Assembly (NCBI RefSeq): GCF_006965485.1
Contig: NZ_CP041360.1
Location: 7,296,501-7,360,500, forward strand
Direction: 5' to 3'
Source: Spirosoma sp. KCTC 42546
GTDB taxonomy: Bacteria; Bacteroidota; Bacteroidia; Cytophagales; Spirosomataceae
DNA length: 64,000 bases
In this document: in pieces, positions 53,368 to 60,185 of the stretch
Numbering within the stretch: position 1 is the first letter of the stretch
Layout: each line of letters begins with the position of its first letter
The notes under the pieces: model-generated
The model's database searches: none
Seen by the model: the letters and a program-made list of their open reading frames with translations, nothing else
Told to the model about the DNA's origin: nothing
Translations under genes and position numbers: made by a program

Positions 53368-54660
53368 TCAAAGTTGCCAATAGTCTATTTCGTCATCTTT
53401 ACTAGGCCGGTATATTCCTTTCAAATCCAGTAGAATAGGTTTACGATTCATTAGAGACGTGAAATAGGGTATATCCAGTCCTTTGTAAGCATCATGCCCA
53501 ACAGCAACAATTACTGCGTCGTATAGGCCCGCAGGTTTGTCCAGCAAGCTCAGCCCGTATTCACGTGCTACTTCATTTGGCGATGCATAGGGGTCTACAC
53601 AATGTACATTGATGGCATACCCCATCAGTTCCCGCACCAAATCGGCTACCTTTGAATTTCGGATATCGGAAATATTCTCCTTGAATGTCATACCCATAAC
53701 CAGAACACTGGTTTCGCCTGGATTTTTAGAACGCTGGAGCAGCATCTGCACCAGTTTCGTAGCGATATAAGCAGGCATACTATCGTTCACACGTCGGCCG
53801 GAGTTAATGACCTGCGGCTCGTAGCCCAGCTGTCGGGATTTATGAAGCAGGTAATAGGGATCAACCCCGATACAATGGCCTCCTACCAATCCGGGCGTAA
53901 ATGGCATAAAATTCCACTTGGTTGCGGCTGCCTTAAGAACCTCCTGCGTGTCGATGCCCATCTTATCGAAGATGATAGCCAGTTCATTCATCAGCGAGAT
54001 ATTAATATCTCGCTGAACGTTCTCAATCACTTTAGCCGCTTCAGCAACCTGAATACTTGGTGCGATATAGATACCCGCCCGAATGATACTCCCGTATAGC
54101 TCAGCAATTGTATGGGCAGCTTCCTCATCACTACCAGATACAACTTTAAGAATATCGGGCAGCGTTCGGGCTTTGTCGCCCGGGTTAATCCGTTCGGGCG
54201 AATAGCCAAGCTTAAACCCACTTCCTAGTGTCAGTCCAGAGCAGGCTTCCAGTATGGGCAGGCAGTCTCCTTCGGTACAACCCGGGTAAACAGTGGATTC
54301 ATAGACGACATAATCGCCCGGTTTCAGGGCAGTCCCAATGGCTGCTGAGGCCTGCTGCAGTGCTTTTAGATCGGGCACTTTATAATCGTCCACCGGCGTA
54401 GGAACCGCCACAACGAAAAAATGGGCCCGTTTCAACTCATTGGGATCAGCGGTGAAAACAATATCCGTATCCATGAACGCATCGGCCGAAAGTTCCCGGG
54501 ATGGATCTTCAGACTGCTGTAGCATGGCCACACGATCAGGATTGGTATCAAAACCAACAACCCGAAATTGCCGGGCAAAAGCAAGGGCAATAGGCAGACC
54601 GATATACCCCAGGCCAACAACAGCAATTGTCTTTTCTTTATGTCGAAGCGCGTTTACCAA
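53368..54660 (-). CDS. tviB: UDP-N-acetylhexosamine 6-dehydrogenase, TviB/WbpO type
   Basis: 430 residues. N-terminal NAD domain IAVVGLGYIGLPIALAF, VPTPVDDYKVPDL, YESTVYPGCTEGDCLPIL; central YSPERINPGD, AEAAKVIENVQRDINISLMN and catalytic-site motif GLVGGHCIGVDPYY (Cys); C-terminal GMTFKENISDIRNSKV. The long similarity to TviB as I remember it (PGCTEGDC, YSPERINPGDK, KWNFMPFTPGLVGG) favours a UDP-GlcNAc or UDP-GalNAc dehydrogenase over UDP-Glc or UDP-ManNAc ones, but WecB in the same cluster leaves UDP-ManNAc possible. Provides a HexNAc uronic acid. 141 bases separate it from the Wzz gene. Confidence 0.9.
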   Translation of the reverse strand: MVNALRHKEKTIAVVGLGYIGLPIALAFARQFRVVGFDTNPDRVAMLQQSEDPSRELSADAFMDTDIVFTADPNELKRAHFFVVAVPTPVDDYKVPDLKALQQASAAIGTALKPGDYVVYESTVYPGCTEGDCLPILEACSGLTLGSGFKLGYSPERINPGDKARTLPDILKVVSGSDEEAAHTIAELYGSIIRAGIYIAPSIQVAEAAKVIENVQRDINISLMNELAIIFDKMGIDTQEVLKAAATKWNFMPFTPGLVGGHCIGVDPYYLLHKSRQLGYEPQVINSGRRVNDSMPAYIATKLVQMLLQRSKNPGETSVLVMGMTFKENISDIRNSKVADLVRELMGYAINVHCVDPYASPNEVAREYGLSLLDKPAGLYDAVIVAVGHDAYKGLDIPYFTSLMNRKPILLDLKGIYRPSKDDEIDYWQL

Positions 54661-54801
54661 CGGTTGCGTTTAGTTAAGGTTGTGAGTTAGCCAGATTTTG
54701 ATGCTGTTGATGTAGGGGTTCTCAGGCATTTTTCAATACACCACAGATTGCATTATTTTGACAATCACTAGTTTGCTTCTGTTGAAGCAACGTTTACGGA
54801 A

Positions 54802-55899
54802 TTACGTTTCTTCTGCTACAATTTCCTTCAATCGTCCGGCAACATCGGCTTGCCGGGCTAGTATAGTCAGAACGCTAGTAATCAATCCTGTTAGCGTAAA
54901 AAACAGCACAATGAGCATTCGTTTCGGTGATGATCGTTTTAGAGGTACGTTGGGTGGTTCGAGTACTTTAAAGATGGGGGTTCGTTCCTGAACTTTCAGT
55001 TTAGCCTGCTCAAACTGGCGGGACAGTTCTGTATAAACGGTTTGGGCAGTCGTCAGTTCAGCTTCCATACGCTGCCGGTCTATGGTAGCCGACTGCCTGA
55101 TAATGGACTTATGATTGTCGTTATACTGAAATAGAGCCCTCTGTGCCTCCTGATAGCGTTGATTCGCTTCAGTCAGTTGCCGATGATAAAAGGATAAATC
55201 CTGACGGGCTTTTTCCGTCCGGTAGTTTGTTACATACGTTGTCAGATAATCTAAAGCCAATTGAGCTGCTGTAGCCGCTACCTGCGCATCTGGCATTTGA
55301 GCGGTGACCGTAATGACACCCGACCGCGTATCGAGTTTGGCAGCAACCCGCTCACCAATTTCCTCAGCCAGTTCCTGCTGCTGCATCGATAAACGAATCG
55401 CCCCTTTAGGCGTACGAACAGTAGTCCGTTTATCATCGTCCGGTTGACCAATCGAAACCAGCTGTTTCCATGACCAACCCGCATTAACAGCCAACAGAAA
55501 CTGGCCAATCGTTTTCGCTTGTCCTTTATTCGTAACAATTGGCTGATCAAGTAGATAAAGAATAAATGGTGTGCTCTGTAGTACACTCGGGTATAAGTCT
55601 GGGCGAACGGCATCAATACCTTCTGTATCGGAGAAATCAACATCCACAAAACCAGCCATAGATGACAACCGCTTAAATAAATCGCTCGCTCCCGTGTTCA
55701 TTTCAGGTATAATACGTGCCTCTGAGCGAAATTCCGGTTGTAGTAACAACGCCACCACAATGCCTAATAAACCAAAGGATGCGGTTACCATTACGAGCCG
55801 AAACCGAGCTTGCCAAATCGACCGTAACACCCTATCCGTTGGCAAAAATAGCCAGCGATTGGCGGATAGAGTCGGGCTAAATTCGGTCGGCGTTGCCAT
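54802..55899 (-). CDS. Wzz/GNVR-type polysaccharide chain-length protein
   Basis: 365 residues. Transmembrane helix near 31-52 (FRLVMVTASFGLLGIVVALL), a periplasmic coiled-coil region (about 220-300: YHRQLTEANQRYQEAQRALF), the GNVR-like end PIFKVLEPPNVPLKRSSPKR and a second helix near 332-350 (LIVLFFTLTGLITSVLTIL). No tyrosine-kinase domain, so it is the short Wzz form. Role: sets chain length together with Wzy, or links to an export complex. It is the first gene of the cluster and probably holds its promoter upstream of 55899. Confidence 0.88.
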   Translation of the reverse strand: MATPTEFSPTLSANRWLFLPTDRVLRSIWQARFRLVMVTASFGLLGIVVALLLQPEFRSEARIIPEMNTGASDLFKRLSSMAGFVDVDFSDTEGIDAVRPDLYPSVLQSTPFILYLLDQPIVTNKGQAKTIGQFLLAVNAGWSWKQLVSIGQPDDDKRTTVRTPKGAIRLSMQQQELAEEIGERVAAKLDTRSGVITVTAQMPDAQVAATAAQLALDYLTTYVTNYRTEKARQDLSFYHRQLTEANQRYQEAQRALFQYNDNHKSIIRQSATIDRQRMEAELTTAQTVYTELSRQFEQAKLKVQERTPIFKVLEPPNVPLKRSSPKRMLIVLFFTLTGLITSVLTILARQADVAGRLKEIVAEET

Positions 55900-55971
55900 A
55901 TCAACACATAAATACTTTGTAGCTAATACTCATTTAGTGACGACAAGTGATGATATGACGACAAAAAACAA

Positions 55972-56005
55972 AAAAGTCTCCTAAAATTAATTTTAGGAGA
56001 CTTTT
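55972..56005 (-). terminator. Perfect 17-bp inverted repeat, terminator of tgt
   Basis: AAAAGTCTCCTAAAATT followed immediately by its exact reverse complement, with T-rich tails on both strands. It lies downstream of tgt (minus strand) and upstream of the Wzz gene. Confidence 0.85.
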
Positions 56006-56148
56006 ACTAGTACAAATGAGGTCTTTCCAATCCAAAAAAATAGGGCTATTACTAGTCAAATTAGATTTAAACTACTGGTTTTCAGAAAGTTTAAAAACAG
56101 TAATTTAACGGCTAGTAGTATCTGAATTTTTTCAACAAGCTGTTCACA

Positions 56149-57279
56149 TTATAATCGTTGCATAAGCCGAACAACCATTTCATTTTTCCACGAAACAAAA
56201 TCCCCGGCTTCAATATGCGCGCGCGCCTGCCTGACAAGCCACAGATAAAACGTCAGATTATGGAGGCTGGCAATCTGCCCACCCAGTAATTCTTCCGATT
56301 TGACCAGGTGACGAAGATAGGCTTTTGAGTAAAATGTGCTGGCATAACCGCCCAGTCCCGCGTCGATGGGGCTAAAGTCCCGGCTCCATTTTTCGTTTTT
56401 GATGTTGATAATCCCTTCCGTTGTAAATAACAATCCATGTCGGGCATTGCGTGTTGGCATGACACAGTCGAACATATCCACACCCAGGGCAATGGCTTCC
56501 AGAATATTAGCGGGCGTTCCAACCCCCATTAAGTAACGTGGCTTATCGGCAGGCAGAATACTATTCACCAGTTCAATTGTAGTATACATTTCCTCGGCAG
56601 GCTCGCCTACCGCCAGCCCACCAATGGCGTTGCCTTCACGCTCTTTACTCGCAATTGTCTCCGCCGACTGACGGCGAAGGTCCTTATAGGTGCTTCCCTG
56701 GACAATAGGAAACAACGTTTGTCGATAACCGTAGTGCCCTTCTGTAGCATCGAAGCGGCCAATGCATCGATCAAGCCATCGGTGCGTCATTTCCATCGAC
56801 TGACGGGCGTACCCGTACTCACAGGGATAGGGCGTACACTCATCGAAGGCCATCATAATATCGGCCCCAATGACGCGCTGAATATCCATGACCACTTCGG
56901 GCGTAAAAGTATGTTTCGACCCGTCGATGTGCGATTTAAAGGTTACCCCTTCTTCTTTAATCTTGCGTGTGTTCGACAGCGAATAGACCTGGTACCCGCC
57001 GGAATCCGTCAGAATAGGTCGTTTCCAGCCATTGAAACCATGAAGCCCTCCCGCCTGGCTCAGCACCTCAAGGCCAGGCCGCAGATACAGGTGATAGGTG
57101 TTACCTAAAATAATGTCCGCATTAATATCGGCTTCGAGCTCGCGCTGATGAACGGCTTTGACCGTTCCTGCCGTACCGACGGGCATAAAAATGGGGGTTT
57201 GAATGGGTCCATGATCAGTTGTCAGCGTTCCCGTTCGGGCCTTCGACTGTGGATCATGGGCAGTAATCGAAAATGTCAT
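56149..57279 (-). CDS. tgt: Queuine/preQ1 tRNA-ribosyltransferase
   Basis: 376 residues. Family motifs: PIFMPVGTAGTVKAVHQREL, ILTDSGGYQVYSLS (first catalytic Asp), MAFDECTPYP, LPIVQGSTYKDLRR, GGLAVGEP and DMFDCVMPTRNARHGLLFT (second Asp). Replaces guanine at position 34 of certain tRNAs with preQ1. Unusual point: where most bacterial enzymes carry a zinc-binding CxCxxC motif before the YSKAYLRHL segment, this protein reads DAGLGGYASTFYSKAYLRHL, with no cysteine. Some other Bacteroidota enzymes, as I recall them, also lack it. A -7 box lies only 4 bases before the ATG. Confidence 0.95.
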   Translation of the reverse strand: MTFSITAHDPQSKARTGTLTTDHGPIQTPIFMPVGTAGTVKAVHQRELEADINADIILGNTYHLYLRPGLEVLSQAGGLHGFNGWKRPILTDSGGYQVYSLSNTRKIKEEGVTFKSHIDGSKHTFTPEVVMDIQRVIGADIMMAFDECTPYPCEYGYARQSMEMTHRWLDRCIGRFDATEGHYGYRQTLFPIVQGSTYKDLRRQSAETIASKEREGNAIGGLAVGEPAEEMYTTIELVNSILPADKPRYLMGVGTPANILEAIALGVDMFDCVMPTRNARHGLLFTTEGIINIKNEKWSRDFSPIDAGLGGYASTFYSKAYLRHLVKSEELLGGQIASLHNLTFYLWLVRQARAHIEAGDFVSWKNEMVVRLMQRL

Positions 57280-57283
57280 GGGG

Positions 57284-57291
57284 CAAAGATA
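57284..57291 (-). promoter_or_regulatory. -7 promoter box TATCTTTG of tgt
   Basis: Reads TATCTTTG on the minus strand, ending 4 bases before the tgt ATG. Transcription starts about 7 bases after this box in Bacteroidota, so the tgt mRNA may be leaderless or nearly so. Confidence 0.6.
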
Positions 57292-57419
57292 CGGAGGAAG
57301 GAGGAAAAGGGAGGAGAGGGAGGAAGGAGGAGAGGGAAAAAGGGAGAATAGGTAGTGAAAGCTTTCTTTGTTTTTCCTTTGTCCCTTTCCTCCCTCTCCT
57401 CCCTTCTCCCCTTTTTCTT

Positions 57420-57427
57420 TATCTTTG
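57420..57427 (+). promoter_or_regulatory. -7 promoter box TATCTTTG before the GT2 gene
   Basis: Mirror copy of the tgt box. It predicts a transcription start near 57434, which argues against translation starting at the GTG at 57355. Confidence 0.5.
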
Positions 57428-57474
57428 CAACTTCGTTCAAAACCAACGCAGTAGCGAGTAAACTTTTCCTCCTG

Positions 57475-58665
57475 GTGATTATAGCATTACTGATAACCTG
57501 GCTACTTGTGGTCAGTATTCAGCTCATTTACATCCTCTTTGTTTATTCCCAAACGGCTTTCTACCGACAACCTGAGCAAACCGGTGTAGACGTACCGGCA
57601 ACATCTCGTATCACCTCCGAATCAGGGATCTCTATTGTCGTTTGTGCCCGCAACGAACTGGACAATCTAACGGAACTGTTGCCCTTACTAAGCGCTCAGA
57701 ATTATCCCCTTTTTGAGGTTTTAGTCATGGACGATCGGTCAACCGATGGCACCAGTCTATTTTTGGAAAACGACATTGTACACCTCCCAAACGTCCGGTT
57801 TATCCGCATTGATAAAGAGCATGAGCACGTTACGCCTAAAAAATATGCCCTGACTATTGCCCTGAAAAAGGCAGCGTATCCGATTGTGTTGCTCACCGAT
57901 GCCGACTGCCGCCCCGCATCCGACAACTGGCTGAGGGGCATGGTAGCTCCGCTAGTCAACGACCAAAAAGGGATTTCACTCGGTTTCTCACCTTACGAAC
58001 ATCGGCCGGGTTTTCTCAACTTGCTCATTCGCTCCGAAACGTTGTTTACGGCTGTACACTATTTTTCGCTGGCTTTAGCGGGCCGACCGTATATGGGTGT
58101 CGGTAGGAATCTGGCTTACCGAACCAGCCTGTTCTTTGCCAACAAAGGCTTTTATACCCATATGAACGTGACAGGTGGCGACGACGATCTGTTTATTAAT
58201 GAGGTCGCGACAAAACAGAACACAGCGGTGTGTCTTGACCCGGATACATTTATGTGGTCGAAACCCAAAGAAACCTGGGCCGACTGGCGACAACAAAAAA
58301 AACGGCACCTGAACGTAGGGAAATATTATAAGCCCGGAAACAAGTTTCGGCTCGGCCTGCTCACGGGGTCGCACGTGTTAACCTGGATGCTGGCATTGCT
58401 GGTTGGCTTGCTTGTTCTCGTCTACGAGCTACGCCAGTATTCATTTACCGCCAATGAATGGCTACTTTTGTTGATTGGAACGAGCCTTTTTCTGGCTCGG
58501 GAATTCGCATTTTGGGGAATCGTCGGGCGGATCAGTTACCGGCTTGCCCATACGATCCATTGGGCGCTCATTCCGTTTATGGATCTGGTACTTGCCGTCT
58601 ATTATGGTCTGGCTGGTCTAAAAACCCTTTTCACACGCCGTAAAAAACGACTTTACTGGCGATAA
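57475..58665 (+). CDS. Glycosyltransferase family 2, membrane-bound
   Basis: About 396 residues from GTG at 57475; start uncertain. The frame is open back to a GTG at 57355, but that part crosses a pyrimidine tract and a promoter box. An N-terminal helix (ITWLLVVSIQLIYILFVYS) is followed by a GT-A domain: SIVVCARNELDNLTELLPLL, VLVMDDRSTDGTS, the DxD region LLTDADCRPASDNW, and GGDDDLFINEVA. The QxxRW-like site reads QQKKRHLNV. Two or three helices follow near the C-terminus (LTWMLALLVGLLVLVYEL, LLLIGTSLFLA). Family role: sugar transfer to a lipid or polymer at the membrane; product unknown. Confidence 0.85.
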   Translation: MIIALLITWLLVVSIQLIYILFVYSQTAFYRQPEQTGVDVPATSRITSESGISIVVCARNELDNLTELLPLLSAQNYPLFEVLVMDDRSTDGTSLFLENDIVHLPNVRFIRIDKEHEHVTPKKYALTIALKKAAYPIVLLTDADCRPASDNWLRGMVAPLVNDQKGISLGFSPYEHRPGFLNLLIRSETLFTAVHYFSLALAGRPYMGVGRNLAYRTSLFFANKGFYTHMNVTGGDDDLFINEVATKQNTAVCLDPDTFMWSKPKETWADWRQQKKRHLNVGKYYKPGNKFRLGLLTGSHVLTWMLALLVGLLVLVYELRQYSFTANEWLLLLIGTSLFLAREFAFWGIVGRISYRLAHTIHWALIPFMDLVLAVYYGLAGLKTLFTRRKKRLYWR

Positions 58666-58687
58666 ACTTAATGTAGAATGTAGAATT

Positions 58688-58746
58688 CATAATGTACAAT
58701 GAATAATGTAGGCGCCCACATTATACGATATGCATTGTACATTATC
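58688..58746. repeat. AT-rich imperfect palindrome
   Basis: CATAATGTACAATG (58688-58701) pairs with CATTGTACATTAT (58733-58745), with an 8-base asymmetric insert near the middle. It lies between the GT2 and rsmG genes, and an ATG at 58730 falls inside it. Confidence 0.6.
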
Positions 58747-58771
58747 CATTATTTATTCCTCATTTCATTCA

Positions 58772-59401
58772 ATGAACATGGATCTGATTCTAAACTACTT
58801 CCCAACGTTAACGGCCGAGCAAAAAGAACGCTTTGCCGCTTTAGATGGGCTATATCGCGACTGGAATGCGAAAATCAATGTAATTTCGCGGCAGGACATC
58901 GATGCGCTGTACGAAAAGCACGTTCTGCACTCGCTGAGTATCGCCAAAGTTGTGCAGTTCAAACCCGGCACCGAAATTCTGGATGTTGGCACAGGGGGGG
59001 GCTTTCCAGGAATTCCGTTAGCGATCCTGTTTCCGATGGTCGATTTTCATTTGGTCGATAGCATCGGTAAGAAGATAAAAGTGGTACAGGAAGTAGCGGA
59101 TGCGCTGGGCCTCAAGAACGTAAAGGCGGAGCAGATTCGCGTAGAGCAACTGAATACGACCTATGATTTTGTGATAAGCCGGGCCGTTACACGTCTGAAG
59201 CCTTTTTTAGGCTGGGTACGGTATAAAATTCATAAAGCGGGCAACAACGACCGACCGAATGGTGTTTTGTACCTCAAGGGAGGAGATCTCACCGAGGAAT
59301 TGGCCGAAGTAACGGATCGTTACCGGGTTTATGATCTGTCGGACTATTTTGAGGAGCCTTTTTTCGAAACCAAGAAACTAATTTATATACCTAAAAAATG
59401 A
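58772..59401 (+). CDS. rsmG: 16S rRNA (guanine527-N7)-methyltransferase
   Basis: 209 residues from ATG at 58772 (MNMDLILNYFPTLTAEQKER); an earlier in-frame ATG at 58730 is inside a palindrome and is rejected. SAM-binding motif ILDVGTGGGFPGIPLAILFP, then VDSIGKKIKVVQEVADALGL and the catalytic-side VISRAVTRLKPFLGW. Methylates 16S rRNA at G527. Slightly short but complete. The TGA stop overlaps the repeat shared with the thioredoxin gene end. Confidence 0.95.
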   Translation: MNMDLILNYFPTLTAEQKERFAALDGLYRDWNAKINVISRQDIDALYEKHVLHSLSIAKVVQFKPGTEILDVGTGGGFPGIPLAILFPMVDFHLVDSIGKKIKVVQEVADALGLKNVKAEQIRVEQLNTTYDFVISRAVTRLKPFLGWVRYKIHKAGNNDRPNGVLYLKGGDLTEELAEVTDRYRVYDLSDYFEEPFFETKKLIYIPKK

Positions 59402-59514
59402 CCGGGATTTAACAGATTCGAGGATTTTCAGGATTTTTTTGCTTATCAGGGGTTTAAGCCTTATTGAAGCGACTAACAAAATCTGTTCAATCCTAAAATC
59501 GGCTAAATCCCGGT
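59400..59514. repeat. Stop-codon repeat, copy 2, with palindromic partner
   Basis: Starts with GACCGGGATTTAACAGATT (59400-59418), identical to 41794-41812, and ends with an imperfect reverse complement (GGCTAAATCCCGGT, 59501-59514), enclosing AT-rich DNA. It covers the last two bases of the rsmG stop codon. Confidence 0.75.
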
Positions 59515-59523
59515 TCAGACACT

Positions 59524-59829
59524 ATGCCAAACGAAAAATTCCGATCCAGCAGCTTTAAAGACCCCCTCACTCCCGATGAGGTTGTATTCAACGACAAGGG
59601 GGTTACGTTTCGTGCCCGCAAATTGATTGGCGGTACGGATAACTTTGTGTTCTACTCCGACATATCGGGTGTTGAGATCGACAATGGCTTATTCTTTGCA
59701 ACGGTACGGGTCATTCCGCGCGCTCGGCCTGAGATCGTGATCACGAATTTCTCCAAAGGTGACGCCCGACGGATCAAAGAACTGATTCTGGAGAATGTGC
59801 CCAGCCATCGCCCCGATCAATTTCGGTAA
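59524..59829 (+). CDS. Small PH-domain-like hypothetical protein
   Basis: 101 residues. The middle (DEVVFNDKGVTFRARKLIGG, NFVFYSDISGVEIDNGLFFA, VRVIPRARPEIVITNFSKGD, ARRIKELILENV) alternates beta strands and ends with a helix, as in small bacterial PH-like domains. No signal peptide or membrane helix. I cannot name the family with certainty. It stands 10 bases after a palindromic repeat and about 120 bases before tRNA-Asn. Codon use looks native. Confidence 0.65.
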   Translation: MPNEKFRSSSFKDPLTPDEVVFNDKGVTFRARKLIGGTDNFVFYSDISGVEIDNGLFFATVRVIPRARPEIVITNFSKGDARRIKELILENVPSHRPDQFR

Positions 59830-59911
59830 AATTTACACGCGCCTTACCGCTGATTGCCATCAGGTTATCAAAAATTTGTACTGGTCAGCGATATTTTTTA
59901 GGACTTATTAC

Positions 59912-59942
59912 TTGCGTAGTATCGGGTTACGCACTACTTTTG
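59912..59942 (+). promoter_or_regulatory. Promoter of tRNA-Asn: TTG-N20-TACTTTTG
   Basis: TTG (59912-59914) and TACTTTTG (59935-59942) have the Bacteroidota spacing. The predicted start is about 59949, 3 bases before the mature tRNA. Confidence 0.75.
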
Positions 59943-59951
59943 CACCACGAT

Positions 59952-60025
59952 TCCCGAATAGCTCAGTCGGTTAGAGCATCTGACTGTTAATCAGAGGGTC
60001 GCTGGTTCGAGCCCAGCTTCGGGAG
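59952..60025 (+). tRNA. tRNA-Asn (GTT anticodon)
   Basis: 74 bases folding as a cloverleaf: acceptor TCCCGAA / TTCGGGA, D arm GCTCAGTCGGTTAGAGC, anticodon stem TCTGA / TCAGA with loop CTGTTAA (anticodon GTT), T arm GCTGG-TTCGAGC-CCAGC, discriminator G. CCA is not encoded. Its 3' part is the likely attachment site of the element that follows. Confidence 0.95.
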
Positions 60026-60035
60026 CCTGACAATC

Positions 60036-60073
60036 AAGCACTTACGAGATAAAACTTGTAAGTGCTTTTTTAT
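60036..60073 (+). terminator. Rho-independent terminator after tRNA-Asn
   Basis: AAGCACTTACGAG pairs with CTTGTAAGTGCTT (one mismatch), followed by a T-run. Ten bases after the tRNA. Confidence 0.8.
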
Positions 60074-60093
60074 TTGCACAAGATTTGCACAAG
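60072..60093. repeat. Tandem 11-bp repeat ATTTGCACAAG x2
   Basis: Two exact head-to-tail copies (60072-60082 and 60083-60093), 47 bases past the tRNA end. Short direct repeats beside a tRNA-linked attachment site are often arm-type binding sites for a tyrosine integrase. Confidence 0.7.
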
Positions 60094-60185
60094 AAATTTG
60101 GGGCGGCTCAAAGCTGGTAACGTGCAATACATGCACTATTGGGTTCAATCATTACCAGCATAATCGAATTTTCTTATCCCTATTC

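Larger units (their letters stand above)
57284..57427. repeat. Purine/pyrimidine palindrome spanning two divergent promoters
   Basis: From CAAAGATA (57284) the top strand is almost pure A and G to about 57347, then after GAAAGCTTTC (57357-57366) almost pure C and T to TATCTTTG (57427). The two halves are imperfect reverse complements over about 144 bases. Each end is a -7 promoter box: TATCTTTG on the minus strand for tgt and on the plus strand for the GT2 gene. Confidence 0.8.

Noticed and set aside
57355..57474. GTG start for the GT2 glycosyltransferase inside the pyrimidine tract
   Set aside because: The extra residues come from low-complexity DNA and lie mostly before the predicted transcription start, though GGAG precedes this GTG, so it is not fully excluded.
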